DNA of 64,000 bases, from positions 1 through 64,000 of the forward strand of contig JBMCWH010000002.1 in the NCBI GenBank assembly GCA_048621635.1. The letters run 5' to 3'. Shown piece after piece: positions 34,276 to 41,595 of the stretch. The position numbers and the translations under genes were made by a program. Within the stretch, counting starts at the first letter, position 1. The number at the start of each line of letters is the position of its first letter. The notes under the pieces were generated by a model. That model saw nothing but the letters and a program-made list of their open reading frames with translations. It had not been told where the DNA came from and ran no database searches. Source of the DNA: JBMCWH01 sp048621635 (GTDB taxonomy: Bacteria; Patescibacteriota; WWE3; JAUXAW01; JAYEID01).

Positions 34276-35346
34276 ATGAAAACAGGCATTGCGAATATGC
34301 CTCTGCATGGGGGCAAAGCTCCGCGCTGGCTATTTGAAAAAATGGTCGAGCTGGGGAGGGAAATCACCCTTGCAGTGGTTGATGAATACAGCCCAGAGGA
34401 ATACATCCAGAGACTTGCTGACCCATTTTGGTTTCAAGCTTTAGGTTGCGTTTTGGGTTACGATTGGCACTCTTCCGGGTTGACCACTGTAACAGGCGGG
34501 GCACTAAAAGTAGCATTAAAAGGGATAGAGAAAGAGACAGGCATATTTGTTTGTGGAGGGAAAGGAGGAACCTCACGAAAAACCCCGGATGAGATTCTTT
34601 CGTTTTCTGCGAAATCCCAAATTTCAAAATCCCAGTCCCAAAATCTTGTTTATGCATCAAAGATGGCGGCAAAAGTGGACAATACTGCACTTCAAGATGG
34701 TTACCAGCTTTATCACCACAATTTTTTCTTCACTGTTGACGGGAAATGGTCTGTGGTTCAGCAAGGGATGAATAAAAATAATAAAATGGCGCGGCGCTAT
34801 CATTGGTTTAGTGAAAACTTAACCGATTTTACCGAAGAACCACAAGCTGCTGTTTGTTGTGATGATAAGAAGCCGTCCCTTAATCTGGTAGCTAAAGAAA
34901 GTAGGGAAGCGCGAAATTTTTCAGTTCAACTTTCTTCAGATACTAAAACTGCTTGGAAAGATCTAGAGTATATCGATAGTCTAGATATGCCAAGACATCA
35001 CCAAATTTACAGAAAAGAAAAATACGCAACCACGTACTTAGACAAAATTTTAGGCAAAATTAAAGAGCACAATCCGGAAAATTACGAACAGCTGTTATCT
35101 ATAAAAGGTGTTGGTCCAAAAACAGTGAGAGCCTTTAGTCTGGTAGGTGAATTGATTTACGGAAAGAAGCCTTCTTATAAAGACCCCGCGCGCTTTTCTT
35201 TTGTCCACGGAGGTAAAGATGGAGTTCCCTATCCAGTAGATGAAAATCTGTACAACAAATCTATCGAGGTTTTAAGAAAGGGTATTAACAAGGCAAACAT
35301 TGATAGAAGCGACAAGAAGAAAGCATTCCAACGGTTGGAAGAATAA
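34276..35346 (+). CDS. DUF763-family protein with helix-hairpin-helix motif
   Basis: A 356-residue member of DUF763, found mostly in archaea and thermophilic bacteria; its function is unknown. The N-terminus MKTGIANMPLHGGKAPRWL is characteristic. A helix-hairpin-helix motif (SIKGVGPKTVRAF) near residue 277-289 suggests DNA binding. A short segment around residues 112-124 (AKSQISKSQSQN) is coded by the same AT-rich repeat type seen in uvrB and clpE and looks inserted. It follows rarA by 32 bases, so co-transcription and a DNA-related role are plausible. Confidence 0.88.
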   Translation: MKTGIANMPLHGGKAPRWLFEKMVELGREITLAVVDEYSPEEYIQRLADPFWFQALGCVLGYDWHSSGLTTVTGGALKVALKGIEKETGIFVCGGKGGTSRKTPDEILSFSAKSQISKSQSQNLVYASKMAAKVDNTALQDGYQLYHHNFFFTVDGKWSVVQQGMNKNNKMARRYHWFSENLTDFTEEPQAAVCCDDKKPSLNLVAKESREARNFSVQLSSDTKTAWKDLEYIDSLDMPRHHQIYRKEKYATTYLDKILGKIKEHNPENYEQLLSIKGVGPKTVRAFSLVGELIYGKKPSYKDPARFSFVHGGKDGVPYPVDENLYNKSIEVLRKGINKANIDRSDKKKAFQRLEE

Positions 35347-35377
35347 AAAAACCTTCGAAACCTAGCGGCTCCGAAGG
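35345..35377 (-). terminator. Minus-strand intrinsic terminator
   Basis: CCTTCG and CGAAGG close a hairpin with inner pairing. On the minus strand a seven-T run follows, ending the gene at 35403. Confidence 0.65.
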
Positions 35378-35402
35378 CTGTTAATTAACAAATGTATTGG
35401 GT

Positions 35403-35684
35403 TCAATCCTCCCAAAAAGCCAATTTTTTCCAGAAAGCTTCAATAGCCTTAGCCACCCTAACTGCGTTTTCTGCATTAATTGCAACCACTTGCCTTCCCG
35501 TGGTTCTGGGGTAAGCATCATCCGACAGGGGACAGTCAGGAAAATGTTTAACCATCACCCATTTATCATTCTCCTTATCTTTCTCAACCCAGCCATCCTT
35601 GACGAAAAGTTCTAAAGGTACGCCGTGATCCCGATTAAGATTGTTGCAACCGGCACACGGTAAGGACTTTAACTTGTCTGACAT
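35403..35684 (-). CDS. Small protein with CxxC motif, unrecognised
   Basis: A 93-residue product beginning MSDKLKSLPCAGCNNLNRD. Its early CAGC and a later CPL could coordinate a metal. The C-terminal half is helical (AENAVRVAKAIEAFWKKL). I chose ATG 35684 because GGGAGA lies directly upstream; the longer frame from 35726 has no ribosome site. No family is recognised. A 23-residue CxxC ORF lies just upstream on the same strand. Confidence 0.55.
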   Translation of the reverse strand: MSDKLKSLPCAGCNNLNRDHGVPLELFVKDGWVEKDKENDKWVMVKHFPDCPLSDDAYPRTTGRQVVAINAENAVRVAKAIEAFWKKLAFWED

Positions 35685-35765
35685 TTTTGATCTCCCTTTT
35701 CGTTTTAGAAGATTCCAAACAGCCAATGTTGCCGCTTACTGAACTCGTCGATCGTTCTTCTCTTG

Positions 35766-35837
35766 TCAAGCGCTCTTCGGGTGCTCGTCGCACTTCTTGC
35801 AGATGTACTCTAAAAATGCTGCTCTTCCATTCCTCAT
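35766..35837 (-). CDS. Possible 23-residue CxxC microprotein
   Basis: On the minus strand TAGGAGAGAGG sits just before ATG 35837, which encodes a short peptide with FLEYICKKCDEH before TGA at 35766. The ribosome site is strong and the CKKC echoes the downstream small protein. It could be a leader ORF or a truncated remnant of a zinc-finger gene. The remaining sequence to 36041 holds no other ORF. Confidence 0.35.
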   Translation of the reverse strand: MRNGRAAFLEYICKKCDEHPKSA

Positions 35838-35986
35838 ACCTCTCTCCTAACGTTAACAATATGATGGCTACTGTAATATACTGAAATTATAGCATATTAT
35901 CCTATAATATCAAAAGTTAAAGTAAAGACTTAGGCAAGTCCTATTGTTAAAGGCAGAGACAATATTTAATTACTACTCAACACTAC

Positions 35987-35998
35987 CTGACATGTCAG
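35987..35998. promoter_or_regulatory. Perfect palindrome upstream of thiI
   Basis: CTGACATGTCAG is a perfect 12-base palindrome 29 bases before the thiI -10 box, at a position where a regulator could act. The TGTCAG half also occurs in the operator-like repeat at 12698-12714, which may be chance. Confidence 0.35.
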
Positions 35999-36023
35999 TT
36001 GATATAGTGAGGAAACTCTTATC

Positions 36024-36032
36024 TGCTATACT
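36024..36032 (+). promoter_or_regulatory. Extended -10 promoter of thiI
   Basis: TGcTATACT ends nine bases before ATG 36042, implying a leaderless transcript. Confidence 0.65.
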
Positions 36033-36041
36033 AAATGCACT

Positions 36042-37310
36042 ATGAAAAAAGGATATCTAGTTCATTATGGAGAGATAGCTTTAAAGGGTGAAAATCGCAG
36101 CTTCTTCGAAAACAAGTTAATCAGCAATATTGAAAATGCTGTGAGTGATTTGAACTTGGAAAAGAACCCTGTCAAAAATCTTTACGGCAGGTTGTTTTTG
36201 CAACTACCTTCTAGTGAAATAGCGAGCTCGGAGCCGTGTACCCAACGTGGTACCGCGGTTATCACGCGACAGAAGGAGGATCGCGGACTAAAGTCCGCTA
36301 CTTCAATATCGAACAGGCTTGAATTCCGACTAAAAAAAATTCCTGGAATTGCCAATTTTTCTCCAGCTTATCTTGCCGAACGCGATCTGGATAAACTTAA
36401 AGAATTAATTTGGCAGGAAACAAAACAAAGAATGCCTTTTGAAACATTTCGTATTCGCGCTTCTCGAGCAGACAAATCTTTCCCACTTACATCTAGAGAC
36501 ATTGAATTTAAAATTGGCGGCTACGTAAAAGAGAAATCACAAGCAGAAGTGGATTTGGAAAATGCGAAACTCAGCTGTTATATAGAAATACTCAGCGATA
36601 AAGCTTTATTTTACTTTGAAAAAATACCCGGACCAGGTGGTCTTCCCGTAACTACCGCTGGTAAAGTAGGTGCTTTACTTTCTGGAGGAATAGATTCTCC
36701 AGTAGCTGCCTGGAAAATAGCGAAGAGAGGCGCGAAAAATGTCTTTATCCATTTCCACAGTTATCCACAAACGGATAAAGCTTCCCAAGAAAAGGTAAAG
36801 GACTTTGTCCGTACGTTGGTTAAATGGCAAGGTACTAGTACTCTTTTCCTTGTACCTTTACTGAAAATTCAAGAAGAAATTGTTGCCCAATGTCCTAAAA
36901 AGCTACGTGTAATCTTGTACAGAAGAATGATGCTTAGAATTGCGGAAAAAATAGCGAAAAAAGAAAATTGTTTAGCTCTAGTCACAGGAGAAAGTCTGGG
37001 ACAGGTAGCTTCACAAACAATAGAAAATATGAGAGTGACTGAGGCAGTGACAACACTACCGGTGTTTAGACCATTAATTGGGATGGATAAACAGCAAATA
37101 GTGGGCACTGCAAAAAAAATAGGTACGTATGAAACGGCTATTAAACCACACCAAGATTGTTGTTCCTTATTCGTTCCTCAACATCCAGAAACAAGAGCAA
37201 AATTAGAAATGGTGGAGAAAACAGAAAAACTGCTGCAATTGGAAAATCTAATTGACTATGCGTTAGAAAATTCTACCAGAGACAAGTTCTTCTTCCCCTC
37301 CTTCGCATAA
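36042..37310 (+). CDS. thiI: tRNA 4-thiouridine synthase ThiI, with internal insertion
   Basis: ThiI adenylates U8 of tRNA and inserts sulfur delivered by a cysteine desulfurase. The 422-residue protein has an N-terminal ferredoxin-like/THUMP region and a PP-loop ATPase motif (LLSGGIDSPVAAW). It also has HQDCCSLFVPQHP near the end, and lacks the rhodanese extension. Between YGRLFLQLP and LEFRLKKIPGIANFSPAY about 34 atypical residues occur. They are encoded by a GC-rich segment (36217-36318) containing a perfect hairpin GCGGACT-AA-AGTCCGC and a T-box-like stretch. The desulfurase iscS lies 680 bases downstream. Confidence 0.92.
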   Translation: MKKGYLVHYGEIALKGENRSFFENKLISNIENAVSDLNLEKNPVKNLYGRLFLQLPSSEIASSEPCTQRGTAVITRQKEDRGLKSATSISNRLEFRLKKIPGIANFSPAYLAERDLDKLKELIWQETKQRMPFETFRIRASRADKSFPLTSRDIEFKIGGYVKEKSQAEVDLENAKLSCYIEILSDKALFYFEKIPGPGGLPVTTAGKVGALLSGGIDSPVAAWKIAKRGAKNVFIHFHSYPQTDKASQEKVKDFVRTLVKWQGTSTLFLVPLLKIQEEIVAQCPKKLRVILYRRMMLRIAEKIAKKENCLALVTGESLGQVASQTIENMRVTEAVTTLPVFRPLIGMDKQQIVGTAKKIGTYETAIKPHQDCCSLFVPQHPETRAKLEMVEKTEKLLQLENLIDYALENSTRDKFFFPSFA

Positions 37311-37331
37311 AATCAACGATATATAGTTCTC

Positions 37332-37597
37332 AAAAAAAAAAAAGGAATCAGCACCCAAGGTTACCTAGACAGTTAAGTCCAAGTTCCTGGGTACTGACCC
37401 CTGAAAGGAGACGACCATGAAAGATGATCCTTCAAAAGCCAGCTCCTGTGATTGTTAGCCTCGCTGGCTAGCTTCGTTAAAAGCGATTGTGCTAAGTTTC
37501 ACCAGCGAGGTTGAGGAGAGACTTGATCTAGCAATGTCTTGTTGCCCCGTTGTCTCGGTGTCGAGATTTTTCGGGAGGTAAGAGTTGCTAGACCAAA
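37332..37597 (-). ncRNA. Putative structured RNA ending in a strong terminator
   Basis: No protein gene is evident. Three strong helices are present: TCTAGCAA/TTGCTAGA (37527-37534 with 37585-37592), CCTCGCTGG/CCAGCGAGG (37459-37467 with 37502-37510), and a final hairpin (37348-37360 with 37386-37397). On the minus strand the last is followed by twelve T, which sets the direction and the 3' end. It directly follows the tRNA-like gene, so both are probably one transcript. I find no RNase P, tmRNA or SRP signature. Confidence 0.5.
37417..37458 (+). CDS. Possible 13-residue ORF, opposite strand to the structured RNA
   Basis: AAAGGAG lies six bases before ATG 37417, which encodes MKDDPSKASSCDC and stops at TAG. 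The ribosome site is good, but the ORF is very short and antisense to the better-supported RNA, so it may be chance. Confidence 0.2.
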   Translation: MKDDPSKASSCDC

Positions 37598-37709
37598 TAC
37601 GCGGGGGAGGAGTTGAACCTCCGTTTATTCATCTTTCCGCTTCCCCTGGGCAGACGCTTGCCCTAAAGAGTAGAAGATGAATTGTCCTCGGCCTCTAGAC
37701 TACCCGCGT
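37598..37709 (-). tRNA. tRNA-like gene with a ~37-base insertion in the anticodon loop (Arg-UCU or Glu-like)
   Basis: On the minus strand the acceptor ACGCGGG pairs perfectly with CCCGCGT. U8, A14, GG18-19, A21, a D stem GTCT/GGAC, and a T arm GGAGG-TTCAACT-CCTCC are all standard. The anticodon stem is unusually long (ATTCATCTT/AAGATGAAT), and its loop has 38 bases including an inner hairpin GGGCA/TGCCC. Reading the loop as CTTCTA plus an intron gives anticodon UCU. The D arm resembles tRNA-Glu. CCA is not encoded, unlike the other tRNAs here. Confidence 0.5.
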
Positions 37710-37715
37710 AAAGTT

Positions 37716-37782
37716 GGTTCCTGTATTTTCAGCACATAAATTTTATATAAATAAAAAGGTGCTGTCCTCTTCTACAGGAACC
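37716..37782. repeat. Inverted repeat holding divergent AT-rich promoters
   Basis: GGTTCCTGTA (37716-37725) and TACAGGAACC (37773-37782) are perfect complements, as are CAGCAC (37730-37735) and GTGCTG (37759-37764). The centre is AT-rich with TATATAAA-like boxes facing both ways. Transcripts leaving left and right would begin with nearly the same sequence. Confidence 0.7.
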
Positions 37783-37888
37783 GGTGGCTTCCCCGAGGAA
37801 AGGCTGGATTGGTAGCGAGCCCAATCCTAGGACCCAAGTTGAATACAGTAAAAGTGGGCCCTCGAAAAACAGGAAAACCTGTTTTTTA
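37758..37888 (+). ncRNA. Putative small structured RNA
   Basis: Downstream of the inverted repeat, the + strand has a hairpin GGATTGG/CCAATCC. A second imperfect stem, GGACCCA with TGGGCCC, follows. A textbook intrinsic terminator, AAAAACAGG-aaaa-CCTGTTTTT, lies at 37865-37888. No ORF is credible. The identity is unknown; it could regulate iscS or be one of a pair with the opposite RNA. Confidence 0.5.
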
Positions 37889-37976
37889 CGTTAAAGTACA
37901 ACTGAACTGTGGAGAAACTATAACATGTGCTTACGGTAATGTCAAATCCCCTACGCTTTATTACTACCAGATTAAA

Positions 37977-37985
37977 TGGTATCAT
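37977..37985 (+). promoter_or_regulatory. Extended -10 promoter of iscS
   Basis: TGgTATCAT ends seven bases before ATG 37993, implying a leaderless mRNA. Confidence 0.65.
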
Positions 37986-37992
37986 TTAAACT

Positions 37993-39210
37993 ATGGAAGT
38001 ATATTTGGACAACGCAGCAACAACAAAAGTAGATCCAGATGTAGAAAAAGCGATGCAACCATATTTTTGCGAGAAGTACGGAAATGCAAGTTCTCTGCAT
38101 GATTGGGGAAGAGAAGCAAAAGAAGCTGTGGATGAAGCAAGAGAAACAATAGCCAATTTCCTCAATGCAGGAAAACCAACTGAAATTATTTTTACTGGTT
38201 GCGCAACAGAAAGTAATAATCTTGCGCTTAAGGGTACGGTTGAAAACGTTGCCAAGGACTGTTCCCAGTTTAAAGGTGGAAATAAACCGCACTTGATTAT
38301 TTCTTCTATTGAACATCATTCTGTCTTAGACACTGCTAAATATTTAAAGGAAGCGGGAAAAGCAGAAATCTCTTGGTTAGACGTTGACCAAGTGGGGAAG
38401 GTTGATCCAAAAGAAATTGACAACCTTATTAAAGAGGAAACAGTTCTGGTCTCTGTTATGTATGTTAACAACGAGATTGGCACTATTGAACCTTTAGAAG
38501 AAATTGGTAATGTTATTAGAAAACACAAAAAGGAACGAGAAGGGAAAACAAATTCGCCTCCTTTATACTTTCACACTGATGCAGTACAGGGTATTGAGTA
38601 TTTGGAAACAGACGTGCAGAAGCTTAACCTTGATTTGCTTTCTCTTGCCGGACATAAGATTCACGCTCCTAAAGGTGTGGGTGCATTATATGTCAGAGAA
38701 GGAACAAAGGTGGCAACACAAATACATGGCGGTGGCCAGGAAAACGGATTACGGGCGGGAACAGAAAACATTCCTTACATTGTTGGTTTGGGGAAGGCAA
38801 TTAAGTTACTAGAAGATTACCAAAACTCAGATATAGGAGAAAAAGTTACAAGGTTAAGGGATATGTTAATAGAAAACATCTTAGCTGATGTGCCACAAGC
38901 ACAATTAACTGGTCCTGAGAAAGACAGGGTTTCGCACATAGCTAGCTTTGTTTTCCCCAATGCGGAAGGAGAAGCATTGCTGTTGCATTTGAACCGGGCG
39001 GGAATTGCCGCTTCCTCTGGTTCTGCTTGTACCTCTGGGACTTTAGAAACATCTCATGTATTGGAAGCAATTGGTATAGCGCAAGACTTAGCACATACTT
39101 CCCTGCGTTTATCACTTAGCCGTAGTACTTCCGGTAAAGAAATTGATTATGTAATTGAAAAATTACCGGAGATAACAAAAGAAATTAGGAATATGGCTCC
39201 ATCTGTTTGA
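37993..39210 (+). CDS. iscS: Cysteine desulfurase
   Basis: A 405-residue PLP enzyme that takes sulfur from cysteine for Fe-S clusters and thiolated tRNA. The N-terminus VYLDNAATTKVDP is typical. The PLP lysine is in SLAGHKIHAPKG, and the active cysteine loop is SSGSACTSGTLETSHVL. iscU follows after 34 bases and thiI lies upstream, so it probably serves both. There is no IscR gene nearby. Confidence 0.95.
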   Translation: MEVYLDNAATTKVDPDVEKAMQPYFCEKYGNASSLHDWGREAKEAVDEARETIANFLNAGKPTEIIFTGCATESNNLALKGTVENVAKDCSQFKGGNKPHLIISSIEHHSVLDTAKYLKEAGKAEISWLDVDQVGKVDPKEIDNLIKEETVLVSVMYVNNEIGTIEPLEEIGNVIRKHKKEREGKTNSPPLYFHTDAVQGIEYLETDVQKLNLDLLSLAGHKIHAPKGVGALYVREGTKVATQIHGGGQENGLRAGTENIPYIVGLGKAIKLLEDYQNSDIGEKVTRLRDMLIENILADVPQAQLTGPEKDRVSHIASFVFPNAEGEALLLHLNRAGIAASSGSACTSGTLETSHVLEAIGIAQDLAHTSLRLSLSRSTSGKEIDYVIEKLPEITKEIRNMAPSV

Positions 39211-39244
39211 ATTTTGACAGAGGGGCGCTATAATTTAATCCACT

Positions 39245-39643
39245 ATGGTAGAAGAACTGTACTCAGAAAAAGTCCTCGATCATTTTTATAACCCCAAAAA
39301 CATGGGAGAAATGGAAAATCCGGATGTAACTGTTCGAGTAGGCAACCCAGTCTGTGGAGATGTGATGGAAATGTACTTAGATATTGATACCCGTGAAGAT
39401 GGAGAAGAATATATTGAGGATATAAAGTTTAAGACTTTAGGTTGCGGTGCTGCAATTGCAACGTCTTCAATGGCGACAGAACTGGTAAAGGGGAAGACTC
39501 TAGATGAAGCGGTTGAGTTGAGCAATGAGGCTTTGTCCGAAGCGTTGGGTGGTTTGCCGCCGACAAAAGAGCATTGTTCAGTTCTGGCAGCGGATGCTGT
39601 TAAAAAAGCAATAAAGAAGTATCGTGAGGAGAAGAGATCTTGA
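39245..39643 (+). CDS. iscU: Fe-S cluster scaffold protein IscU
   Basis: A 132-residue scaffold with the three conserved cysteines (GNPVCGD, LGCGAAIATSS, EHCSVLAADAV) and the early aspartate after PVCG. A perfect TATAAT ends ten bases before the ATG, giving it its own promoter in addition to iscS read-through. Its TGA stop overlaps the TTG start of ruvC. Confidence 0.95.
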   Translation: MVEELYSEKVLDHFYNPKNMGEMENPDVTVRVGNPVCGDVMEMYLDIDTREDGEEYIEDIKFKTLGCGAAIATSSMATELVKGKTLDEAVELSNEALSEALGGLPPTKEHCSVLAADAVKKAIKKYREEKRS

Positions 39644-40149
39644 GAATTTTGGGTGTTGACCCCGGTTTAGCAAAGGTAGGCTGGGGTGTAATTGAACAAC
39701 CTACTGATAAATCACCTGAACAACGAAAAAAAGAAGAATGGTTGGTTGTTGAGTATGGCTGTATCAGCACTTCTGCGAAGAAATCAATTGCCGAGCGATT
39801 GAGTAAAATTAACCAAGCGATTACGAAACTTATAAGTCAGTTTGAACCCACAGAAGCTGCGATTGAAAACTTGTTCTTTGGAGTGAATGCGAAAACAGCA
39901 ATGAAAGTAGGGGAAGGGAAAGGAGTAGTAATATTAGCCTGTGGACAGTGCAATATACCAGTTAAAGAATTTACCCCTTTAGAAATAAAGACAGCGCTTA
40001 CTGGCTATGGAAGGGCTGATAAAAAACAGGTTCAAGAGATGGTTAAAAGATTTCTAAATTTAGAGCAACTTCCTCAACCAGATCATGCTGCTGATGCACT
40101 TGCTTGTGCATATTGCGCAGGAATAACAAGAGGACAACCAGAACTATGA
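39640..40149 (+). CDS. ruvC: Holliday junction resolvase RuvC
   Basis: A 169-residue RNase H-fold nuclease that cuts Holliday junctions. Catalytic acidic residues are seen in LGVDPGLAKVGWG, in AIENLFF and in PDHAADALA. It starts with TTG overlapping the iscU stop (TTGA) and ends in an ATGA overlap with ruvA, so translation is coupled along the chain. Confidence 0.95.
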   Translation: MRILGVDPGLAKVGWGVIEQPTDKSPEQRKKEEWLVVEYGCISTSAKKSIAERLSKINQAITKLISQFEPTEAAIENLFFGVNAKTAMKVGEGKGVVILACGQCNIPVKEFTPLEIKTALTGYGRADKKQVQEMVKRFLNLEQLPQPDHAADALACAYCAGITRGQPEL

Positions 40150-40712
40150 TTGGATATCTATCCGGTAAAGTAATTCATAAGGATACAGAAAAAATAATAG
40201 TGTCTAACAACGGTATTGGTTATGAGGTTAGAGTATCAGCAAGATACTCAAATCAGATTACCTCGGATGAAGATGTTTCCTTGTTTGTTCATACTTATGT
40301 TCGCGAAGATGCAATTGCTCTTTATGGATTTGAAAATATCCCTTCGCGTGATATCTTCCGTTCTTTAATTTCTGTATCCGGAGTGGGACCTAAAACAGCT
40401 CTTGGCGTTCTTTCCAAAACTAGCCCAGAAAAAATAAGGACAGCGGTTTCTAACGCGGAAACTGGTATCTTTACCGCTATCTCAGGTATCGGTAAAAAAA
40501 CAGCAGGGAGAATTATTTTGGATCTGCAAACTGTATTGGGAGAAGAAAAAGAGTTAGATTTTTCTGGCCAGCCGGAAAAAGAAGATGCTTTGGAGGCGTT
40601 GGAAAATCTGGGTTACAGCAAAAAAGAAGCAGCAGCAGCATTAGAACCGGTAGATGCGGATCTATCCTCTGAAGAACAAATAAAGAAGGCGCTCCAGAAT
40701 CTCGCCAGCTAG
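40146..40712 (+). CDS. ruvA: Holliday junction helicase subunit RuvA
   Basis: The junction-binding tetramer subunit. I chose ATG 40146 (MIGYLSGKVI), overlapping the ruvC stop; the longer frame from 40104 lies inside ruvC. The 188-residue product has the OB-fold N-terminus, HhH motifs (SVSGVGPKTAL, AISGIGKKTAGRI) and a C-terminal RuvB-binding domain (ALENLGYSKKEA). ruvB, its partner, is separated by a transposase insertion. Confidence 0.95.
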   Translation: MIGYLSGKVIHKDTEKIIVSNNGIGYEVRVSARYSNQITSDEDVSLFVHTYVREDAIALYGFENIPSRDIFRSLISVSGVGPKTALGVLSKTSPEKIRTAVSNAETGIFTAISGIGKKTAGRIILDLQTVLGEEKELDFSGQPEKEDALEALENLGYSKKEAAAALEPVDADLSSEEQIKKALQNLAS

Positions 40713-40742
40713 CTTTTTTTCATAACCTTTCATAATCTCTTT

Positions 40743-40768
40743 CATAATCTCGGACTTTATTAATCGCC
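40743..40768. repeat. REP palindrome, degenerate copy 3
   Basis: CATAATCTCGGACTTTATTAATCGCC matches the right part of the REP element, just beyond the 3' end of the transposase gene. Two degenerate CATAA..CT repeats precede it. Confidence 0.7.
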
Positions 40769-40769
40769 T

Positions 40770-41537
40770 TCAATATGCCATTTCTTTGTATTGTTCGACC
40801 AACTCAGCTTTCTGATTCTTGTCTAGTTCCTCAAACTTACGAAACCAACCGAAATCATCATCAATTGCTACATCTTTCAAGCGCATAACCCCAAATTGAT
40901 CGATCTCTGCTTCAGTAAATTTCTTATATTCCTCTCTACTTCCAAATTCCCCGAGAACTAAATCAGTATTAAGAAAAGAATAGAAATCTCTTCTTGCTAG
41001 ATACGTATTGAGACTAGACCAAGGGTACTCAATTAACTGATTAACTGAATCTAAACCAAGTTTCTGTGGATTGATGTGCTGGTACCTAGTGACGTGAATT
41101 AATTGTTCATCACTTTCAACCTTAACCGATTTGAACCGCCCTTGAAACAACCCACCTACCCTATCCTGCCGTTTATTGAAATACTTGGTATAAGAAGTAC
41201 AAATACGGCGCATAAAATTCGTAATTCCGTCTTCGTTTAGTTGTTTAAAGACAAAGTGGAAATGATTAGGCATTAGACAGAAAGAAATTATATCTACAGC
41301 TGGTTTAATTATTTTCGTTTCTAAATCCTCGATTATTGCCTCACGTGCTGCAGGTGATGTTGCTCTTTCTATCCTAGTACTAATTACGCTATAAGGAACT
41401 GAATATTTAAGAGAATGAGCTATAACTTCTAGAAAATGAGAATAAAAACTATTGTTGGGGAAAATAATCCGCTTTTCTATACCTCTATTGTAAATGTGAT
41501 AGGTACTGTCAGTTATTAACGGGTTGTCTCTTCTCAT
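40770..41537 (-). CDS. REP-associated tyrosine transposase (Y1, IS200-like)
   Basis: A 255-residue HUH single-strand transposase. The start MRRDNPLITDSTYHIYNRGIEKR is typical of the RAYT group. The HUH motif is HFH in LMPNHFHFVFKQ, and the catalytic tyrosine candidate is in SYTKYFNKRQDRVGGLFQGRFKS. I chose ATG 41537, six bases after a TATATT box on the minus strand; a longer frame to 41597 would run into the flanking REP. Such proteins cut REP hairpins. Its placement splits the ruv operon. Confidence 0.88.
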   Translation of the reverse strand: MRRDNPLITDSTYHIYNRGIEKRIIFPNNSFYSHFLEVIAHSLKYSVPYSVISTRIERATSPAAREAIIEDLETKIIKPAVDIISFCLMPNHFHFVFKQLNEDGITNFMRRICTSYTKYFNKRQDRVGGLFQGRFKSVKVESDEQLIHVTRYQHINPQKLGLDSVNQLIEYPWSSLNTYLARRDFYSFLNTDLVLGEFGSREEYKKFTEAEIDQFGVMRLKDVAIDDDFGWFRKFEELDKNQKAELVEQYKEMAY

Positions 41538-41595
41538 AAGTGGAATATAGCTGTGTTGATTGTTAATGTCAATAGGTAGTAAACAATAAAAGCGC

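Noticed and set aside
36247..36270. T-box riboswitch core-like sequence (TGGTACCGCGG)
   Set aside because: It lies inside the thiI coding frame, has no specifier stem or terminator, and sits in a GC-rich inserted segment; the likeness is most likely chance.
37332..37888. RNase P RNA, tmRNA or SRP RNA
   Set aside because: None of the universal blocks (GAGGAAAGUC with ACAGAA; the tmRNA TTCGAC start and CCA-ended T arm; the SRP GGUCAGG/GGAAGG loop) is found on either strand. A GAGGAAAGGC at about 37795 is isolated.
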